A stretch of DNA of 43,437 bases from Litorilituus sp. Lineage in GTDB: Bacteria > Pseudomonadota > Gammaproteobacteria > Enterobacterales > Alteromonadaceae. The translations under genes were made by a program, and so were the position numbers. Positions 42,570 to 43,437 of this stretch are shown piece by piece. The notes under the pieces were generated by a model. The model saw only the letters and a list, made by a program, of their open reading frames with translations. It was not told the DNA's origin and did not search any database. Numbering within the stretch: the first letter of the stretch is position 1; the number at the start of each line of letters is the position of its first letter. The stretch spans positions 1 to 43,437 of the forward strand of contig JASMAS010000001.1 in NCBI GenBank assembly GCA_030754235.1, in the 5' to 3' direction.

Positions 42570-42958
42570 TGATAATACTACTAAGTTTGATGATGAGTCA
42601 CGGTTTAGTCTGCTTGTTGCTAGCTATGCATAAATATAATAAACAAGTTAAAAGCTTTCCAAAACGAGATAAATCATTAACACGAGCATTATCTTTTTCT
42701 GGCTGGAGTTTAATTACCTTAACTATTATTATTTCAATTAATTACTTTGGTGTTGGTAACGGTCTAGTCTGGTTTTTCGCCATACTCACTCTGTGCGCTA
42801 GCTTTATATGTTTAATGTTTAGCTTTACAGCTGACGTTACTGCCGGGTTAGTATTTTTTTTACCCGTAAACATACTTAAACTTGGATTAAATAAATATAG
42901 CGCATTGATTTATTTACTTATTTATTTGACAACTTGCTTAACTCTTTGGCTAATGTAG
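42569..42958 (+). CDS. Small membrane protein, DUF3325-like (second module)
   Basis: A 129-residue membrane protein with three to four spans: MSHGLVCLLLAMHKYNKQV, RALSFSGWSLITLTIIISI, GLVWFFAILTLCASFICLMFS and a C-terminal span that the shorter copy at 35902 lacks. The first ~95 residues fit DUF3325. The ATG overlaps the PepSY stop; a TTG one codon earlier is also possible. Last gene of the module, followed by a hairpin. Confidence 0.6.
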   Translation: MIILLSLMMSHGLVCLLLAMHKYNKQVKSFPKRDKSLTRALSFSGWSLITLTIIISINYFGVGNGLVWFFAILTLCASFICLMFSFTADVTAGLVFFLPVNILKLGLNKYSALIYLLIYLTTCLTLWLM

Positions 42959-42971
42959 GTTAGAAAAAGCA

Positions 42972-43005
42972 AAAAAATAGACAAACTAGAGTTTGTCTAT
43001 TTTTT
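42972..43005 (+). terminator. Perfect 15-bp hairpin after the second iron module
   Basis: Arms AAAAAATAGACAAAC and its exact complement around TAGA, ending in six T. It suits a terminator in both directions. Its TAGACAAAC core recurs in the palindrome at 43127. Confidence 0.75.
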
Positions 43006-43007
43006 AA

Positions 43008-43049
43008 TACAGTGTCTGAATTTTAAATATTCAGGCCCAAAACACTGTA
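43008..43049. repeat. Nested inverted repeat
   Basis: Outer arms TACAGTGT and ACACTGTA enclose inner arms CTGAAT and ATTCAG. It starts two bases after the preceding hairpin and has no T run. Confidence 0.5.
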
Positions 43050-43126
43050 GCTGCATATTTAAAACCCAGACAAAGTACTTTTCAGCTGTCCAAAGTTAGC
43101 CTTAAATTATCCAGTGGAATCTATTT

Positions 43127-43178
43127 AAAATTTAGACAAACAGCCACAAAAGTGTTTTTTATTGTTTGTCTAAATTTT
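43127..43178 (-). terminator. Perfect 15-bp inverted repeat after the last gene
   Basis: AAAATTTAGACAAAC (43127-43141) and its exact complement (43164-43178) around 22 bases. On the minus strand it starts at the last base of the stop codon of the terminal gene and may end its transcript. Confidence 0.5.
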
Positions 43179-43437
43179 TAATGCCTTTTACTTAAATGCC
43201 AACCTTCACAGTAATCGCATTTATATTCAAACAAAGTTACCCCTCGTTTTCGGTTGATTAATCTAGCTTGATGAATAGCCTCCTGCCTTGTTTCATACGA
43301 TTTTTTATAATCACCGTCATTTCCTTTTTGCTTGTAACATGTTTGAACCTGTTTGATAGGTTTTGAAGATAAACGCCATGTATTCAATTTAGCACGTTCG
43401 TATAAGTCCAATCCTTCAGCAAACCGTGATTGAATAT
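43178..43437 (-). CDS. Partial small protein with C-terminal CxxC, function unknown
   Basis: The frame is open to the window edge, so the 5' end is missing; about 85 residues are visible. A TTG at 43411 could start a 77-residue form, but upstream codons (QSRFAEG) continue the same helical pattern, so the true start is probably outside. The C-terminus FEYKCDYCEGWHLSKRH holds a CxxC followed by GWHL, as in short zinc-ribbon-like proteins with a YxCxxCxxWHLS tail. An Arg/Lys-rich middle (YETRQEAIHQARLINRKRG) suggests nucleic-acid contact. No known function. The gene is followed by palindromes, and such small proteins are often found in mobile or integron-like DNA. Confidence 0.6.
   Translation of the reverse strand, partial: IQSRFAEGLDLYERAKLNTWRLSSKPIKQVQTCYKQKGNDGDYKKSYETRQEAIHQARLINRKRGVTLFEYKCDYCEGWHLSKRH

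Noticed and set aside
43008-43178. Possible integron attC site
   Set aside because: Palindromes are present, but I could not place the paired core sites (GTTRRRY and RYYYAAC) at the right positions; kept only as a repeat finding.
1-43437. CRISPR arrays, tRNA, rRNA and prophage genes
   Set aside because: No regularly spaced direct repeats, cloverleaf sequences, rRNA segments or phage structural genes were found by eye.

Overview
The window looks like chromosomal DNA from a marine gammaproteobacterium of the Alteromonadales type (Colwellia / Thalassotalea / Pseudoalteromonas-like). Reasons: low GC, short intergenic spaces, a lolCDE operon beside a PilZ gene, many TonB-dependent receptors, and an N-acyl-D-glutamate (DgcN/DgcA) D-amino-acid pathway described from marine bacteria. 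This assignment is an inference from gene content; no rRNA, tRNA or CRISPR array was seen.

Layout. 1-774: decayed IS66-family element. 775-1415: gene-free stretch with a possible structured RNA ending in a strong terminator. 1416-4633: lolC-lolD-lolE (minus strand), lipoprotein release. 4837-9128: ordinary genes (PilZ protein, chemoreceptor, a 51-residue membrane protein, parvulin PpiC, carbonic anhydrase, 4-hydroxyphenylpyruvate dioxygenase). 9496-14727: a compact operon glmS-glmE-glmL-AMP ligase (adenosylcobalamin glutamate mutase, its repair ATPase and an adenylate-forming enzyme), divergent from an RraA/HMG-aldolase-like gene across a 25-base palindrome. 14813-16003: aspartate/aromatic aminotransferase. 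16722-22450: TonB receptor, M14 metallopeptidase lipoprotein and N-acyl-D-amino-acid deacylase lipoprotein. 22850-27162: GltS glutamate symporter, LysR regulator (DgcR-like), DgcN and DgcA, which together convert D-glutamate to the L series. 27302-29906: ArgR paralogue and a large CapA/poly-gamma-glutamate-type protein. 30301-33176: small outer-membrane barrel and a divergent OmpR/EnvZ-type two-component pair. 33404-42958: two ferric-chelate TonB receptors, each with its own PepSY/DUF3649/DUF3325 inner-membrane module and a Fur-box-like site. 42959-43437: nested palindromes and a partial small gene.

How it fits together. About 20 kb (9.5-30 kb) is concentrated on glutamate. A receptor, two surface or periplasmic hydrolases and a CapA-like protein could release or handle D-Glu-containing material; GltS imports glutamate; DgcN/DgcA turn D-Glu into N-acetyl-L-Glu; glutamate mutase rearranges L-Glu to 3-methylaspartate. 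No methylaspartate ammonia-lyase is present; the mutase is instead paired with an AMP ligase and an RraA-family protein that keeps the catalytic Arg-Asp pair. This unusual pairing is the best candidate for an undescribed pathway. A repeated motif ATAACC-N3-GGTTAT upstream of the receptor/gltS pair and of dgcN, with a weak match before the CapA gene, suggests one LysR-controlled regulon.
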